The position numbers were made by a program, and so were the translations under genes. Under the pieces are notes generated by a model that saw only the letters and a list, made by a program, of their open reading frames with translations, ran no database searches and was not told where the DNA came from. Positions 34,972 to 47,851 of a stretch of 64,000 bases of DNA are shown piece after piece. This DNA is from Paragordius varius. Taxonomy: Eukaryota; Nematomorpha. The stretch covers positions 868,001-932,000 of the forward strand of contig OZ176059.1 in assembly GCA_964247055.1 (NCBI GenBank), read 5' to 3'. Numbering within the stretch: the stretch's first letter is position 1; each line of letters opens with the position of its first letter.

Positions 34972-37247
34972 ATGGTAAGCCAAATTTAGGGTCAAATATT
35001 CTTTTAATCTTAATATTATAAGTATAAAAATTTTCCTTTGGATCTAAATAAATTGGGTAAAATTAATGAATAATTAAGGCTTAAATTTGTGTCAATAAGC
35101 GAAATTTAAAATGTAAAACGTCTCAATGTAAAAATTAGATTTCAAAATACGTAAAGAGTGTATACTAAAGCATCAAATAACCTGGTCTTACCTGAAATGG
35201 TAAAAAATGTATGCTTTTTAATCTTATAATTTCAGTATATCGCTATATATTTTACTCAAATGCATAAATTTTTATTATCTATCTACCCAACAGGTTTACA
35301 AAAAAATGATGCGAAAAGGCGTTTTAAACAAAATTGATATATTTCAAATTTTGATCCACCAAAAAATTGTGCTAAAATACTATGTACTTTTGATTTTAGT
35401 TTAAAATCTAATTTTTTCATTTTTAAAACTTGATATATGTCGAAGCTTATTTAAACACAATCTTATGTTTTTATGTTTTTTGTTATTTTTAAATTTGCAA
35501 CTCAATCCATTTGGATACACGCATTTAAAATTCTTAGCTTGCTGTCAAATCGTTTAAGTTTATTTTCCGTGTGTGCTACGTGAACTTCAAACTTTTTCCT
35601 AAAAACTGGTGCATTCTGATAAAATTAGAAAAAATTCTGACCCTAAATCACATTATAAACGCACACAGACACATCTATAGTTTGTATATTTATAAAAATG
35701 GAAAATGCTGGCTTTTTGATCTGTTTCCGGAAAACTGGTATACCCATTCAAATCCAAATGTCGAAAAATTAATCATTAATGAATGCCCGACAATAACTTC
35801 GCCCTTTTTTGAGTTAGGCCCCCATTTCGGCCCACCCCGTGTAAAAATGGTTTTTTTGAAAAGAGAAGTCTATAAAAATCGTGTCTTTGAGACAATTTTC
35901 CGGAAAACGTGTTGGACCATTCGATTTCAAATATGATTTTTATTACTTATTTTGCGCTAAACATAGTCGACTTCCTTTTTTAATTTAGACCCTTTTTACC
36001 CGCTCCACCCCGTAAATTGCCATTTTTTCAAAAATACCAAGTCCTCAATAATAATCTTTTGAATTTGCCCAGGTAGGATACCGTAAAAATTCATTGAGGA
36101 TTCCAGGTGTTCCCTGTTGAAAGGCAAACATTTAAGTCGAGCGGTTATTTTAAATTAGCCGTTAATTAGGCCCTTTCGCCCTTAAAAATGGGCTATCATT
36201 GAACTAATATATAGTTTTGAAGCAATTCTTTCAAAAACTATTTAGAACATATGAAATGAATGATAATTCCAGGTATTACCCGAATTAAGGCAAAAATTTT
36301 AATCAATCGTTTTTTTGTTTCGCCCCTGGTTAGGAAGCTACCCGCGTAAAACTGCGTCACCATATCGATACAGCATGCCTTTGGAGCCAAATTTTAGAAA
36401 ACCTATGAGACTATCTGAGTTCAATAAGGGCCTAAAATATTCATTATTCCTTAAAAAACAAATATTTTAGTATAGGAGGTTATTTTAATGGGTCGCCAAG
36501 TAAAATTTTACGCCCTGAAAAATGAGCCACCATAGAACAATATTTTAGTTTTGTAACAATATTTCCATAAACTTTAGGAACATATAAAATCCATGATAAT
36601 TCAAGATATTCCACATATAAAGGCAAATATTTGCCCAACGCTTTTTTTATACCTACCCCTGGGCAAGGAGCAACCCGCCAATAACTGCGCCTCTATATAG
36701 AAATTGCGTTGTTTTGGAGCTAAGTAACAAAAGATTTATGAAGCCATATGAGCTCATTAAAAGCTTGAAATATTACCCGTAACTAGGTAAATATTACGGT
36801 CAAGCGTTTCTTTAATTAGCCGTTAATTTGGGGCCTTTATGACCTAAAAATACGCCATCATTATCGATTATTTAAGGTTAAAGTATTTTTTCGAAAAACC
36901 CATGAGAGAGACGATGGTATCAATGATGATTCCAAATATTTATTAAAGCAAAGAATTTAAATCAGCGCTAGGCCTATGGGTAGGGGTATACGGGTTTAAA
37001 ACTGAGACGCCATACAAAAATAGCGTGGTTTTGGAGCTAATTCAAAAAATTTAAGAAACCAAACGAGTCAAATAAAAGCTTTAAATAGTACCCATAAAAA
37101 AGTAAAATTTATAGTATAGCAGTTTTTTCCGTTAGCCGTCTATTAGGGGCCTTCACACCTGTTAACAATGACTTAGTATGAATGCACACATTTGAAAATT
37201 TTATGAAGCACCGTTAAAATCCTATGAAATCATAACTATTAAATAAT
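33720..37247. repeat. satellite-like block, left arm (about 165-bp monomers)
   Basis: From about 36,000 the block shows monomers marked by 'attccaggtattaccc' or 'cttgaaatattacccgtaa' near 36,100, 36,267, 36,430, 36,592, 36,762, 36,927 and 37,078, about 150-172 bp apart. Two monomer types alternate, giving a dimer of about 330 bp. The part at 33,850-34,600 looks like diverged monomers in the opposite orientation ('gcctttatacgggaaata'). Noticeably richer in GC than its surroundings. Its short open frames are on both strands and unconserved. Confidence 0.75.
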
Positions 37248-39411
37248 GGGTCGGGTGATAAAAAAATTTTTTTGACTTGACTTGCAAGTTTTTCAAGTCA
37301 TGGCTTGCTTTCATGTGATAAAATAAATTTAACATGACATAAGTCAAGCAAGAAAACTTGATAAGGAGGTGATAAAAAATCATATGTTCAAGTAAAACTT
37401 AAAGATTTTGCAAGTGTGGTGTAGGGCACACTTGACAGATTTAAATATATGATAAAATTATTTTGAAAACTATTTATGTGCAAAATTTAGGTTTTATATG
37501 TAATTCAAACCTTTGTTAATGCTATAAATTGTTAGTTTGATAAACTTTGGCTAATTAATCCATTCATTGGGTGGATACAAAAGAGGATAAATTTATAGAA
37601 AAACTCTGCTAATATTAAATAACATGGCACATAAAAATATGCTAAATATATCAATTCCGTGACCGCAAAAAAATTAGATTTTCGAAAATTTATTAAAATA
37701 ATAATTAAATATTAATCTTGTAAAATTTCAAAGCTTCGTTTATTAATAGCAAACTTCACTTTTATCCAATGTAAAGAATTTATTTCATCATAAATTTATT
37801 TCGAATGTAATGTTTATAACACTAGTCGACAAATTTGGACATTTTTGAGCACCACCACTCAAACTTTTAAATTATGACTAATTTTAGTGTTTTAAAACCG
37901 AATGTGAAAAAATTTTTGATCCCGCCAATTAGAATTTTGAAATATTATAGGTTTTTCAATTTTTCAAAAACAAGAGAAAATCGAGAGAAAATTAAATATA
38001 ACTTTATAATAAAATGTTATTATATTATAAACTTAATACCATTTATTAAAGCGTTTTAAACTCTATCTTTTGAATATAAATATGTTATTTAAATATCAGA
38101 GAGAAAAAAATAAACGGGCTTAAACGTCAAAATTTAGTCTTTTTCTTTCAAGTAAATTTCTAATATGTATAAAAAATTTTTAAAAAAATACTAAAAAAGG
38201 GATTCTATGGTTTAAACCTTCGGCTTTCAGATAGGCTATATTTTTTTTGTTAGTTTTCGTTGTTTCGAGTACTTATTAGGCTTTTTTTCTTGAGTTGGTT
38301 CTTACAAAAAATCCTTTATTTATACCTAGTGGATATACTTTATTTTTTAAAATTAGTGGTTGTTTTGCATTTTTAATTTCAGGATGTTGTGTAGCCAATT
38401 TTAGTAGAATTTACTATTATGGGATTGGACCATTTGTATTTACCTAATCTTTTTATTCAATTTAATTGTAGAATTTATCAAACTTTCTGTGAATTGGTTA
38501 ATTTGACATGTCAATTTGCCTGGATTTTGCTTGCAAGTCTCTCTTATCGGGCTTTACGATTACTTATTGTTATCTTTGCCATATCTGACATAATTGGATC
38601 GCTTGGGGGATATGCAGAGCTTGTGCAGCCGCCCGGATCTATCACACTATACATAAGCCCCTTTTAGATTTTTAATACTATGGCTCTTAGCATGTTTAGT
38701 ATCTTATTTAATGCCTAGAATTTTGTTATTCATGCATGGAATATTAGTTGTATCGACTTGTTCGTTTGAATTTTTAAACATATGTAAGGAATGATTGTTA
38801 TTTTTAAATTAAATACAAATTAAAAAAATTTAATTTCGGAAAAATCCTATTGGTGGCCTCAATTTTCTTTTTTGTTTTGGCCTTTCCATGCCATTAGGTA
38901 TCAGAAAATGCAAAAATAATGGGGTGGTGCAAAACCTTGTTGAGCAGTGTAATCAATTAAAAATAATTATGTTATATTGTATAAACATCTTCCCATTATA
39001 TTTGCAACTGGACTCCAAACAAAATAAGTAGTGTGGTAAAATAATGGAAAGTGTTTTAAGGGCGAATGGTTTCATCAATCTAAAAATTATTACCAGGTTC
39101 ACAATTTAAAAAGTCTATAATATTATATAAGATACGTGCCAGTGAGTTTGAAAAACTTCAATAAATGGATATTGTATTTTTTGTTTATATTTTTGTGCCT
39201 TATTTCATAAATTTTAGCTGAAAATGATCAAAAAAATTTCCATAAAATTCGAATTGGGTGGCAAAAAACTGTTACATTCATAAGCAAAAAACTTGACTTA
39301 AGTGTTTTTTTATCACCGATCTTCAAGTGTACACTTGCTGGCTTAAGTAATCTTGCTCAACTTGCCACGCTTGGCTTACAAGTCAATTGCGACTTTTTTA
39401 TCACCCCACCC
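37248..39411 (+). mobile_element. 2.16-kb non-autonomous DNA transposon holding a nested element
   Basis: Terminal inverted repeat GGGTCGGGTGATAAAAAA at the left against GGGTGGGGTGATAAAAAA on the other strand at the right. Flanked by AAT on both sides. The inverted arm at 63,383-63,400 shows the uninterrupted site (attatttaatag region), which confirms a 3-bp duplication. Subterminal repeats of 'gacttg/caagtc' are frequent. Apart from the nested element (37,820-38,949), about 1.03 kb is its own. No transposase is seen. GG-ended termini with a 3-bp duplication fit PIF/Harbinger-like or Zator-like groups (inference). Confidence 0.75.
37820..38949 (+). mobile_element. 1.13-kb DNA transposon with CACTA-like end (copy 1, nested)
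   Basis: Begins CACTAGTCGACAAATTTGG and ends with the inverse of CACTGCTCAACAAGG, flanked on both sides by TAA (37,817-37,819 and 38,950-38,952). Nearly identical to 45,357-46,482. A CACTA start with a 3-bp duplication recalls CACTA/EnSpm elements, while TAA is also the classical PIF/Harbinger target, so the superfamily is unsettled. The only open frame of note (38,419-38,667, 82 codons) matches nothing I know and is not intact in the second copy. Confidence 0.75.
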
Positions 39412-40565
39412 AATGTTTTAAAATAATCCACATATATGGATCACAATTTTGTTGAGATAGTGGCTTCGCAGGCTCCAATCCAATTATGTGTAGGCCATAT
39501 ATACCTACTTCATAGGGACAAATTACACTGATTACAGTGATCAACTGCATCACAGGTTATGTATTAATGTATATATATATAGGAATTTTCCTAATGTGTG
39601 TAAGTCAAACCTCTTTACTCCATAAAGACAAATTCCTACATGTCTTTTTTAATTTAAATACCCGCAATTTTCACCCAATAATAGCTCTGTCTTTTTACAC
39701 TAAGATTCTTGAATAATATTTTTTTGTTAAAATTGTTTAAATTTAATGTGCTTGAGGCCTTTATACCCTTAAACCCGTTCAACAATATGTTTTTGAGGCT
39801 ATTTTTCGCCAAAATTATGAGATGATACGCGTATAAAGACAAAAAATTTGCCCTCGGGCTGCGTAGCACGCTAGTTTACATATTATTCTATAACGATGGT
39901 CCTCAAACAATGACGGGCCGAAAAAATATGTATGATTGGAACTAGTATTCTTAAACGAAAAAAGATAAACTTATGAAAAAAATTTTAAAGTGAAATAATT
40001 CTTTAACTAATTTGTCTGGTTTTATTGCGAATGTTAAGGCTATGGATTAATGCTTTAAAATCATAAATAGATATGCTCTGAATAGCTAAACATATTATTT
40101 CCAAGATCAATCCTTAAAAAGCATACTTATCGGACAATTAAGATGGGAAGATTTAATAATCTTTACATAGTTGTAACTTTTTAAAGGTAGAAGCCAAACT
40201 TTGCCTAAAATTTTCAAGCCTTCGTCTACTTCTTCATGCGCAACCTTGGTAATGGCAAAAAGTTAGGGTTGTCGATTTTGATTAACCATTAAGATTCCCA
40301 CATAATTATAATTGCATTCGCGACTGTGAATATGACCACTTGGTTAAATAACAGTCAAAAATTGGAAAACATCTGTTTCACATAACATTAAATGCATATG
40401 ATATTTTGATATAAAAATTATATTCTCTGGTTTTCACTAATAAATTAGAAATTTGATTAGGTTTTAGGACTGAAGATGTCAGGTTATGATCAAAAATCAC
40501 TGCATTAATAAGCGATCCATATTTTTTAACGGTCAAAAGCCAAACCTACTCCCACGCATTGAATA
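39412..40565. repeat. left repeat arm, distal part (inverted copy at 62,224-63,380)
   Basis: Reads as the reverse complement of 62,224-63,380. Shared landmarks include 'cataattggattggagcc', 'gatgcagttgatcactgtaa', 'cgtgctacgtagcccgag' and 'aggttgcgcatgaagaag', each in one orientation here and the other there. Confidence 0.85.
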
Positions 40566-40823
40566 TACACTGAAAATTGAAATACGGACATAAGGTAAAA
40601 CACAAAGACAAAAATATTTTTTAATTTTTTTAATATAGCTCATTGTTTAAATTGGAAGTGTGATACAGAGATATATAATACTAAGACTACAATTAAATCT
40701 ATATATTACAATTGTAATTAAATAGCTTATATAGGTAAAATTAAGGTTTGAATGGGGAAGTTTTTTTTGAATATTTGCCTTTATATTTTTCCGTTTTGTC
40801 CGTAAAATTTCAATTTTTACCTA
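40566..40823. mobile_element. palindromic MITE, family E, inside the left arm
   Basis: Left 'cactgaaaattgaaatacgg', right 'ttttgtccgtaaaatttcaa' then TTTTTAC. It is the same insertion as 57,603-57,860 in the inverted arm, so it predates the duplication. Confidence 0.85.
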
Positions 40824-40844
40824 TAATATAAAAATATAGCGAAA

Positions 40845-41240
40845 TTTGGGCACATTTTTATATAAATTTCTTGTTAAAGTTAAAGGCTTCATTCCAAAAA
40901 ATGCCACTAAAATATATCATAAACTACAAATAAAAGCAAAACATTGTTTTAAATAATTTCTATTTTTAGATGTGGGCTCCGAAAGTTCCAAATTTCTAGT
41001 TCTCTTTAATATATACACAAAAATACATTACTCGATTAAAATTTAAAATGTATACTAAATTTGGATATCAACTTTTAAAAAATACATTATTTTTTTCAAA
41101 AATTTATTGTTTAGCAAAGTTTTGTTAAAGCTTACTTTACACTATTTTGAGGCATGATAACGGTATAAAAACGCATTACATTATTATAAAACAATTTATC
41201 TATATAAACCAATAATACTGAACATTATCCCAGAATTAGA
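40845..41240 (+). repeat. dispersed repeat, family L (copy 2)
   Basis: Direct relative of 7,790-8,230. Non-coding. Confidence 0.4.
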
Positions 41241-42092
41241 ATCGAAATATTCGTTCGTTTTCGAATTTTGCTGAATATGTATATAAAAATTCACGAAAAT
41301 TTGATAAAATTATGCGGTGATAGTAATAGATTTAGCAAGCCTTTTTTAGAAGAACAAAAAAAATTTGGATTTTTGGAGGCCACATAATTAAATTTTTGAA
41401 AATATTGTTTCGCTTTTTATATATAGTTTAATGAAGCCTTTAACTTTCATTAAAAAAATTTTGTTTAATAAAATGTCACCTGCCATTTTCTGATATGAAG
41501 TACCACAAAATTGTTAATAACTTTCTTAAATTCTCTTAGTTTTCAAACCAAACGCATCATGATAATCCTAATATATTCATCAGAATGATATATTTAGGAT
41601 ATTTTTATATCCACTGATTTAGGACGCAATCATATGGTTAATAGTAAATAATTGACTATGGTATAAACTTGCATATATTAAAAATAATTGTGTAATATCA
41701 GCATTTTTTTGCTTTGATTTGAAAAAACATAAATTTTACCGAGCGTCAAAAATAAAACACTTTCGGTACTCAATAAAAAATCAATATAAATTAATATTTT
41801 TTTACTTTTTAAAATATTTGGTAATATGTAAGGATAGAATTTGGTTTTTAGCCTTAATCAAAAAATCGATATGAAGTACAAAGCGACTTTACTATATGCC
41901 AGAAAAGTTGAAATAATCTTACTTAAACACCATGATACTGAATGCACTTTTTGTTACAATGTATATATATTATTAGTATATTTACACCGGGTGTGTGAAA
42001 TGTGTGCTATTATTGCATATAAAATATTTATTTACAAACAGGCCGAAAATATTATTTCTAATAATATATCAATCTCTCGAATATTTATTTTA

Positions 42093-42625
42093 GGTTGACA
42101 CTTAAATTATATTATTTAAATACCCCAGACAATATTTAAGATGATATTTTTAACAAAACTACGGAAAGAAACGTTTTCAATATAAATTTATGCTTCCATC
42201 CTGATAAAAATTATACAAATAAGCCAAAACCTCTAAATTAAATTTAGTTTTGGGAAAAAAGTTTCGTATCAAATATTTGGGCACCATTTTTATTTTACAA
42301 TTTCGCAAAATACGTTTTTACTTGATTCTAAGCTTAAAATTTAGTTTACCTTTTAATTGTAATCACATTTAACATGTATATGACAGATAAAGTGGCATAT
42401 TTTGTATTATTTTACTATTTAGTTTATGCATACATGTCATGCTGACTAAATTTATTTAACCTTTGAATTTTACGTCTGAATTAGTGATACCAAGTATTTT
42501 TAAATAATTTTTTTATATTTCGGTTCATTATAAGGGCAATATTGTACGATGGTTTCAATTTGTTTTATATTATATTTAATTTTAAACAGGCCTGTGTATC
42601 CAACGACCCCAACCATGTTTAAATA
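42093..42625 (+). repeat. ~530-bp dispersed element, family J (copy 3)
   Basis: Direct relative of 10,018-10,550, with 'aaataccccagac', 'atgcttccatcctgataaaa' and 'catgctgactaaattt'. Its ends are more diverged. Confidence 0.6.
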
Positions 42626-43389
42626 AGTAATACTTAAGTCCTTATGCTTATGTTTTTTTACTTATGCTTACATTTTTGAATAAATATCTTACATTCACCA
42701 TAAGTCTGCTCCTAGTAGACTTAAATTGGTGTAACTTAAAAATATTGGGAATTTTTGAATTCTGATTGGAGGATAAAAAGTCTATATTTAACCAAACATT
42801 ATTTGAGCAAAATTGCTTCAATGACACTAAAAGAAGTCTACATGACCCTTTAAAAAAATAAATCCTAAAACCAGGATGCTCCAAAGTTTTTTAGAAATCT
42901 AGGCGCGCATTTCATCTAATTTAAAGTTACACCACTTTAAAATTTTAACAAGTCTCTTAGGAGAACACTTATGATGAATGTATGATAAGAGATAGAACAT
43001 GCGCATATCCTTAAAACAATGGAAAATTACTCCGTTGAATTACAGCTAAATCCGGTCGACCTCATACCACACGGCTTAACACAATAACAAAAGACCTCGA
43101 ATCGCTTAATTTAAATCTAGAATTAATAAGATCAAGAAAAGATTGGAAAAAATTAACGGGTGTACCGCAATTCAATATAGAATTCCCATACAAATGATGA
43201 TGATGATAAGTAAAAAAATATAAACATAAGGAATTAAGGAGGTAAGTATTACTTACTTTAACATTGGTCCAAGTGTTAATGGTTGCTAAATTCTTTTAAA
43301 ATGCAATTTGCAATCACAGCCTTTTTTGTTTAGATTAAAAGCCTACTTTAATGCTTTTAACATTGTAAGTTTTGAGATCTGTGAAGAAG

Positions 43390-45080
43390 ATAAAAATGTT
43401 TTAATCTATATATTTATAAAAATAAAAAATACTGGCTTTGTGATCTGTTTCCGGAAAACTGGTAGACCCATTCAATTCCACATGTAGAAAAATATAATCA
43501 TTAAATGCCCCGACAATAGCTTTGCCCTTTTTGAATTAGGCCCCCAGTTGGGGCCCCAGCCCGTGTAAAAAAGGGGTTTTTTTGAAAACACAGGTTCACG
43601 AAAATCGTGTCTTTGAGACAATTTTTTGGAAAACGTATTGGACCATTCGAATTCAAATATGATTTTTTTATTTTTGATTTCGTCGAACATTGTCGAGTCG
43701 CTAGGCCCTTTTTTTACTCACTCCCCCGTAATGCCATTTTTTTCAAAAAAACCAAGTTTACAAAATAATTTATTCAATCTATTGGTCCCCCAATGTGTGC
43801 GACCGTAAAAATTCAATGAGGATTCCAGGTATTCCCTGTTAAAGGCAAAAATTTTAGTGGTGCGTTTTATATTGATTGCGGTACCTTTACGCCCTAAAAA
43901 ATGCGCTATCATTGAACATTAAATTTCGAATGAATGATGTCCAGGTATTCCCCTATAAAGGCAAAATTTTTAACGGTCTTTTTAATTGGTCTCTTAAGGG
44001 GCTACCCGCCTACAACTGCGCCACCATATCGATACAGCGTGACTTTGGAGGCAAAATTAGAAATCTTATCAGGCCATATGAATTCAATAAGGGCTTGAAA
44101 TATTACCCGTAAAAAGGCAAAAATTTAAGTAGAGCGGTTTTATTGAATTACCCCTTAATTAGGCCCTTGCCCTGAAAAATGCGCCACCATAGAATGACTT
44201 TTTGGTTTTGAAGCAATTATTCGAAAATGACCAGAGCATATGGAATCAATCATGATTCCAGGTATTACCCGAATTAAGGCAAAAATTTTAATCAATCGTT
44301 TTTTTGTTTCGCCCCTGGTTAGGAAGCTACCCGCGTAAAACTGCGTCACCATATCGATACAGCATGCCTTTGGAGCCAAATTTTAGAAAACCTATGAGAC
44401 TATTTGAGTTCAATAAGGGCCTAAAATATTCATTACTCCTTAAAAAACAAATATTTTAGTATAAGAGGTTATTTTAATGGGTCGCCAAGTAAAATTTTAC
44501 GCCCTGAAAAATGAGCCACCATAGAATAATTTTTTAGTTTTGAAGCAATATTTCTAAGAACTTATAGGAACATATGGAATCCATGATAATTCCAGATACT
44601 CCCCATATAAAGGCAAATATTTTGCCCAATGCTTTTTTTTATGCCTGCCCCTGGGTAAGGAGCTACCCGCCAAAAACTGCGCCACTATATAAAAATTGCT
44701 TTGTTTTGGAGTTAATTTACAGAAAATTTATGAAGCCATATGAGCTCATTAATTGAAATATTACCCGTAACTAGGTAAAAATTAAGGTCAGGCGTTTTTT
44801 TATTAGCCGTTGATTTGGGGCCTGTATGCCCTAAAAATACGCCATCATATACGATTATTTAGAGTTGAGATTTTTCGAATAACCCATGAGACGATACTCT
44901 CAAAGATGATTCCAAATATATGCCCTAAAGGCAAAGAATTTATTCAGCGTTTTTTCCATATAGGTCTATGGGTAGGAGTCTACCGGTTTAAAACTGAGAC
45001 GCCATACAATTGAGGCTATTAGCCAAAATTATGAGATCATACGCGTTTAAAGGCAAAATTTGCCCCTCATCCCCCCAAGA
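43390..45080 (+). repeat. satellite-like block, direct copy
   Basis: Direct copy of 35,670-37,080 in the same order. Landmarks 'tgatctgtttccggaaaact' and 'aattaggccccca' recur. Monomer marks lie near 43,936, 44,092, 44,254, 44,419, 44,585, 44,752 and 44,905, i.e. 153-167 bp apart. The stretch 'ttagccaaaattatgagatc' near 45,017 corresponds to 39,810-39,840. Many 60-80-codon open frames on both strands are by-products of the higher GC. Confidence 0.75.
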
Positions 45081-45198
45081 GGTCCAAAGACTTCCTCGTT
45101 TAAAATATCATGCTTTTGATACCATAAAATTTGGTGTTAAAAATATCACTTTCATGTTTATCTTAAAAAATATTTTTATATTTAATCTATAAAAAGCT

Positions 45199-46523
45199 TA
45201 CAGTAAGAGTAAGTATATATCGCTAGAAAGTTATTAATTATTGCCAAATAGTTTATAAAGCAAAGGGCAGTATTATTGGCTTATAGTTAATTTTTCCCTT
45301 TTTGCAATTATTAGCCAATAATAATTCTCTTTGCTGCATATGCTATTTGGCAATAACACTAGTCGACAAATTTGGACATTTTTAAGCACCACCACTCAAA
45401 CATTTTAAATTATGACTAATTTCAGTGTTTTAAAACCGAATTTGAAAAAAATTTTGATCCCGCCAATCAGAATTTTGAAATATTATAGGTTTTTCAATTT
45501 TTCAAAAACAAGAGAAAATCGAGAGAAAATTAAATATAACTTTATAATAAAATGTTATTATATTATAAACTTAATATCATTTAATAAAGCGTTTTAAACT
45601 CTATCTTTTGAATATAAATATGTCATTTAAATATCAGAGAATAGTACGGACTTAAACGTCAAAATTTAGTCCTTTTCTTTCAAGTGAATTTTTAATACGT
45701 ATAAAAAAATTTTAAAAAAATACTAAAAAAGGGATTCTATGGTTTAAACCTTCGGCTTTCAGATAGGCTATATTTATTTGTTAGTTTTCGTTCTTTTGAG
45801 TACTTATTAGACTTTTTCTCTTGAGTTGGTTCTTATAAAAAATTCTTTATTTATACCTAGTGGATATACCTTATTTTTTTAAAATTATTGGTTGTTTTGT
45901 ATTTTGAATTTTAGATGGATGTTGTTTAGCCACTTTTAGTAGAATTTACTGTTATGGGGTTGGACCATTTGTATTTACCTAATTTATATTCAATTTAATT
46001 GTATTTATCTAACTTTATTCTGTAAATTGGTTAATTTAACATGTCAATTTGCCTGGATTTTGCTTGCAAGTCTCTCTTATCGGACTTTACGATTACTTAT
46101 TGTTATCTTTGCCATATCTGGCATAATTGGATCGCTTGGGGGATATGCAGAACTTGTGCAGCCGCCCGGATCTATCACACTATACATAAGCCCCTTTTAA
46201 ATTTTTAATACTTTGGCTCTTAGCTTGTTTAGTATCTTATTTAATGCCTAGAATTTGTTATCCATGCATGAAAAATTACTTGTATCGACTTGCTTGTTTG
46301 AATATTTAAACATATGTACCTGAGGAATGATTGTTATTTTTGAATTAAATACAAATTCAAAAATTAAATTTTGGAAAAATCCTATTGGTGGCCTCAATTT
46401 TCTTTTTTGTTTTGGCCTATCCATGCCATTAGGTATCAGAAAATGCAAAAATAATGGGGTGGTGCAAAACCTTGTTGATCAGTAATTAATAACTTTCTAG
46501 CAATGTGTACTTACTCATACTGT
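45199..46523. mobile_element. family C MITE interrupted by the CACTA-like transposon
   Basis: Outer hairpin starts TTACAGTAAGAGTAAGTATA with 'gctagaaagttattaattat' and resumes after 46,482 with 'ttaataactttctagcaatg' and 'acttactcatactgt'. The break gives a clean TAA target duplication when compared with the unbroken copies at 24,769 and 30,123. Confidence 0.8.
45357..46482 (+). mobile_element. 1.13-kb DNA transposon with CACTA-like end (copy 2)
   Basis: Starts CACTAGTCGACAAATTTGG, ends TTGTTGATCAG, with TAA at 45,354-45,356 and 46,483-46,485. Differs from copy 1 by scattered substitutions and small indels only, so both moved recently. Confidence 0.8.
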
Positions 46524-46529
46524 TTATTA

Positions 46530-47813
46530 TTATTATCAACTAATGATGATATATTCAAATTCAACCTTCTATTTGATAATAATTTATATTTTTCGTAATA
46601 TTAATAATAATAAACATTGATTGATTATATATGTACAAACATATGTATTTAGAATAATGAGCAAACGTGTATTTTTGGGTCTATATATCACAAAATAGAG
46701 GAATTGTACATAACCAAGATATAAAAAAATTTTTTGAGGGAATAGAAGAGTATTTGATTTATAAAAAATTAGAGTTGTGTTGTTCCATACCCATAATAAA
46801 AAAAGTTATATAGCTCTTTGAATACATAATAACAAAATCATTGTTAAAGCATTATATGAAGTAGGTGTAGGGGTTTGATCAAAAAATTTTCAACATTATG
46901 TATGCTGTTATCACACAATTTGGTTATTAACCATAAACAAACAATATAATAATATGTAGAATTAAAAAGTTAAAAAGCTTAAAAAATTCAATAACAACAT
47001 ATACAAATTATCTTTGTCAACAGGTAAATTAAAAATCCATCATTCAATTACATAAAAAAAATAGTAAATTGGGAAATAAATAAAGGTAACAGCGAAAAAA
47101 ATTAATATAATAAAATAAAAAATGTATTCATCATTATCATATCATTCAAACATATATAGTATTAAAGACTAAAACATCAATTTTATCATCGTATGATTCA
47201 TAAAGTAAGAGGCTGATATAAGAAATGGGTTGGTTTGTTTGCATTTGGGAAGGTAGGACGAAACAGCCAGCTAGATGTCCGATTTGAAAGGGACGCAAAG
47301 ATACAGTACAATTTAAATTATACGGACAAAAACGTAAAAATAGATAGACAAATTTTTTAAAAAAACATAATCATAAAATTTAAAAACGTAATTTTTCTCA
47401 TATAAATAGACTATGTAATCGATTGATTGTTTTACCAATATACATCTCTTGATACTTTACAATAATGAATGATTTGTATATAAAAGATTCAATTCAAGAT
47501 TTAACAAGTATGGTGGTCTTTGAAATAATATTTGCCTTTTCATTTTTACGTTTTGTCCGTATAGTTTCATTTTTACTGTATTTTTTCCTTTACCAATCGA
47601 TGATTTTGGTCAATACAAGAGCGCATGTAAACAAAAAAAGGACCCATGTTTTCCACACTTCTGAGTAATCTATAATTAAAGAAAAAATATATAATTGTTA
47701 TGGAATAATGAATGGAGCATTTTAAAAATTCACAGGAAAAAATTTAATTAAACAGACAAAAACTAAAAGACATATATATTTTTTCAAAACACAACCATAC
47801 TTTTTCTGTATCT

Positions 47814-47851
<38 letters not shown>

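Noticed and set aside
38419-38667. 82-codon frame in the CACTA-like element
   Set aside because: No family resemblance, and the frame is not kept in the sister copy at 45,357-46,482.
43472-45192. Cluster of 60-80-codon frames on both strands
   Set aside because: They fall in the satellite-like block, whose higher GC lengthens chance frames. None is shared in frame with the parallel block at 35.7-37.1 kb.
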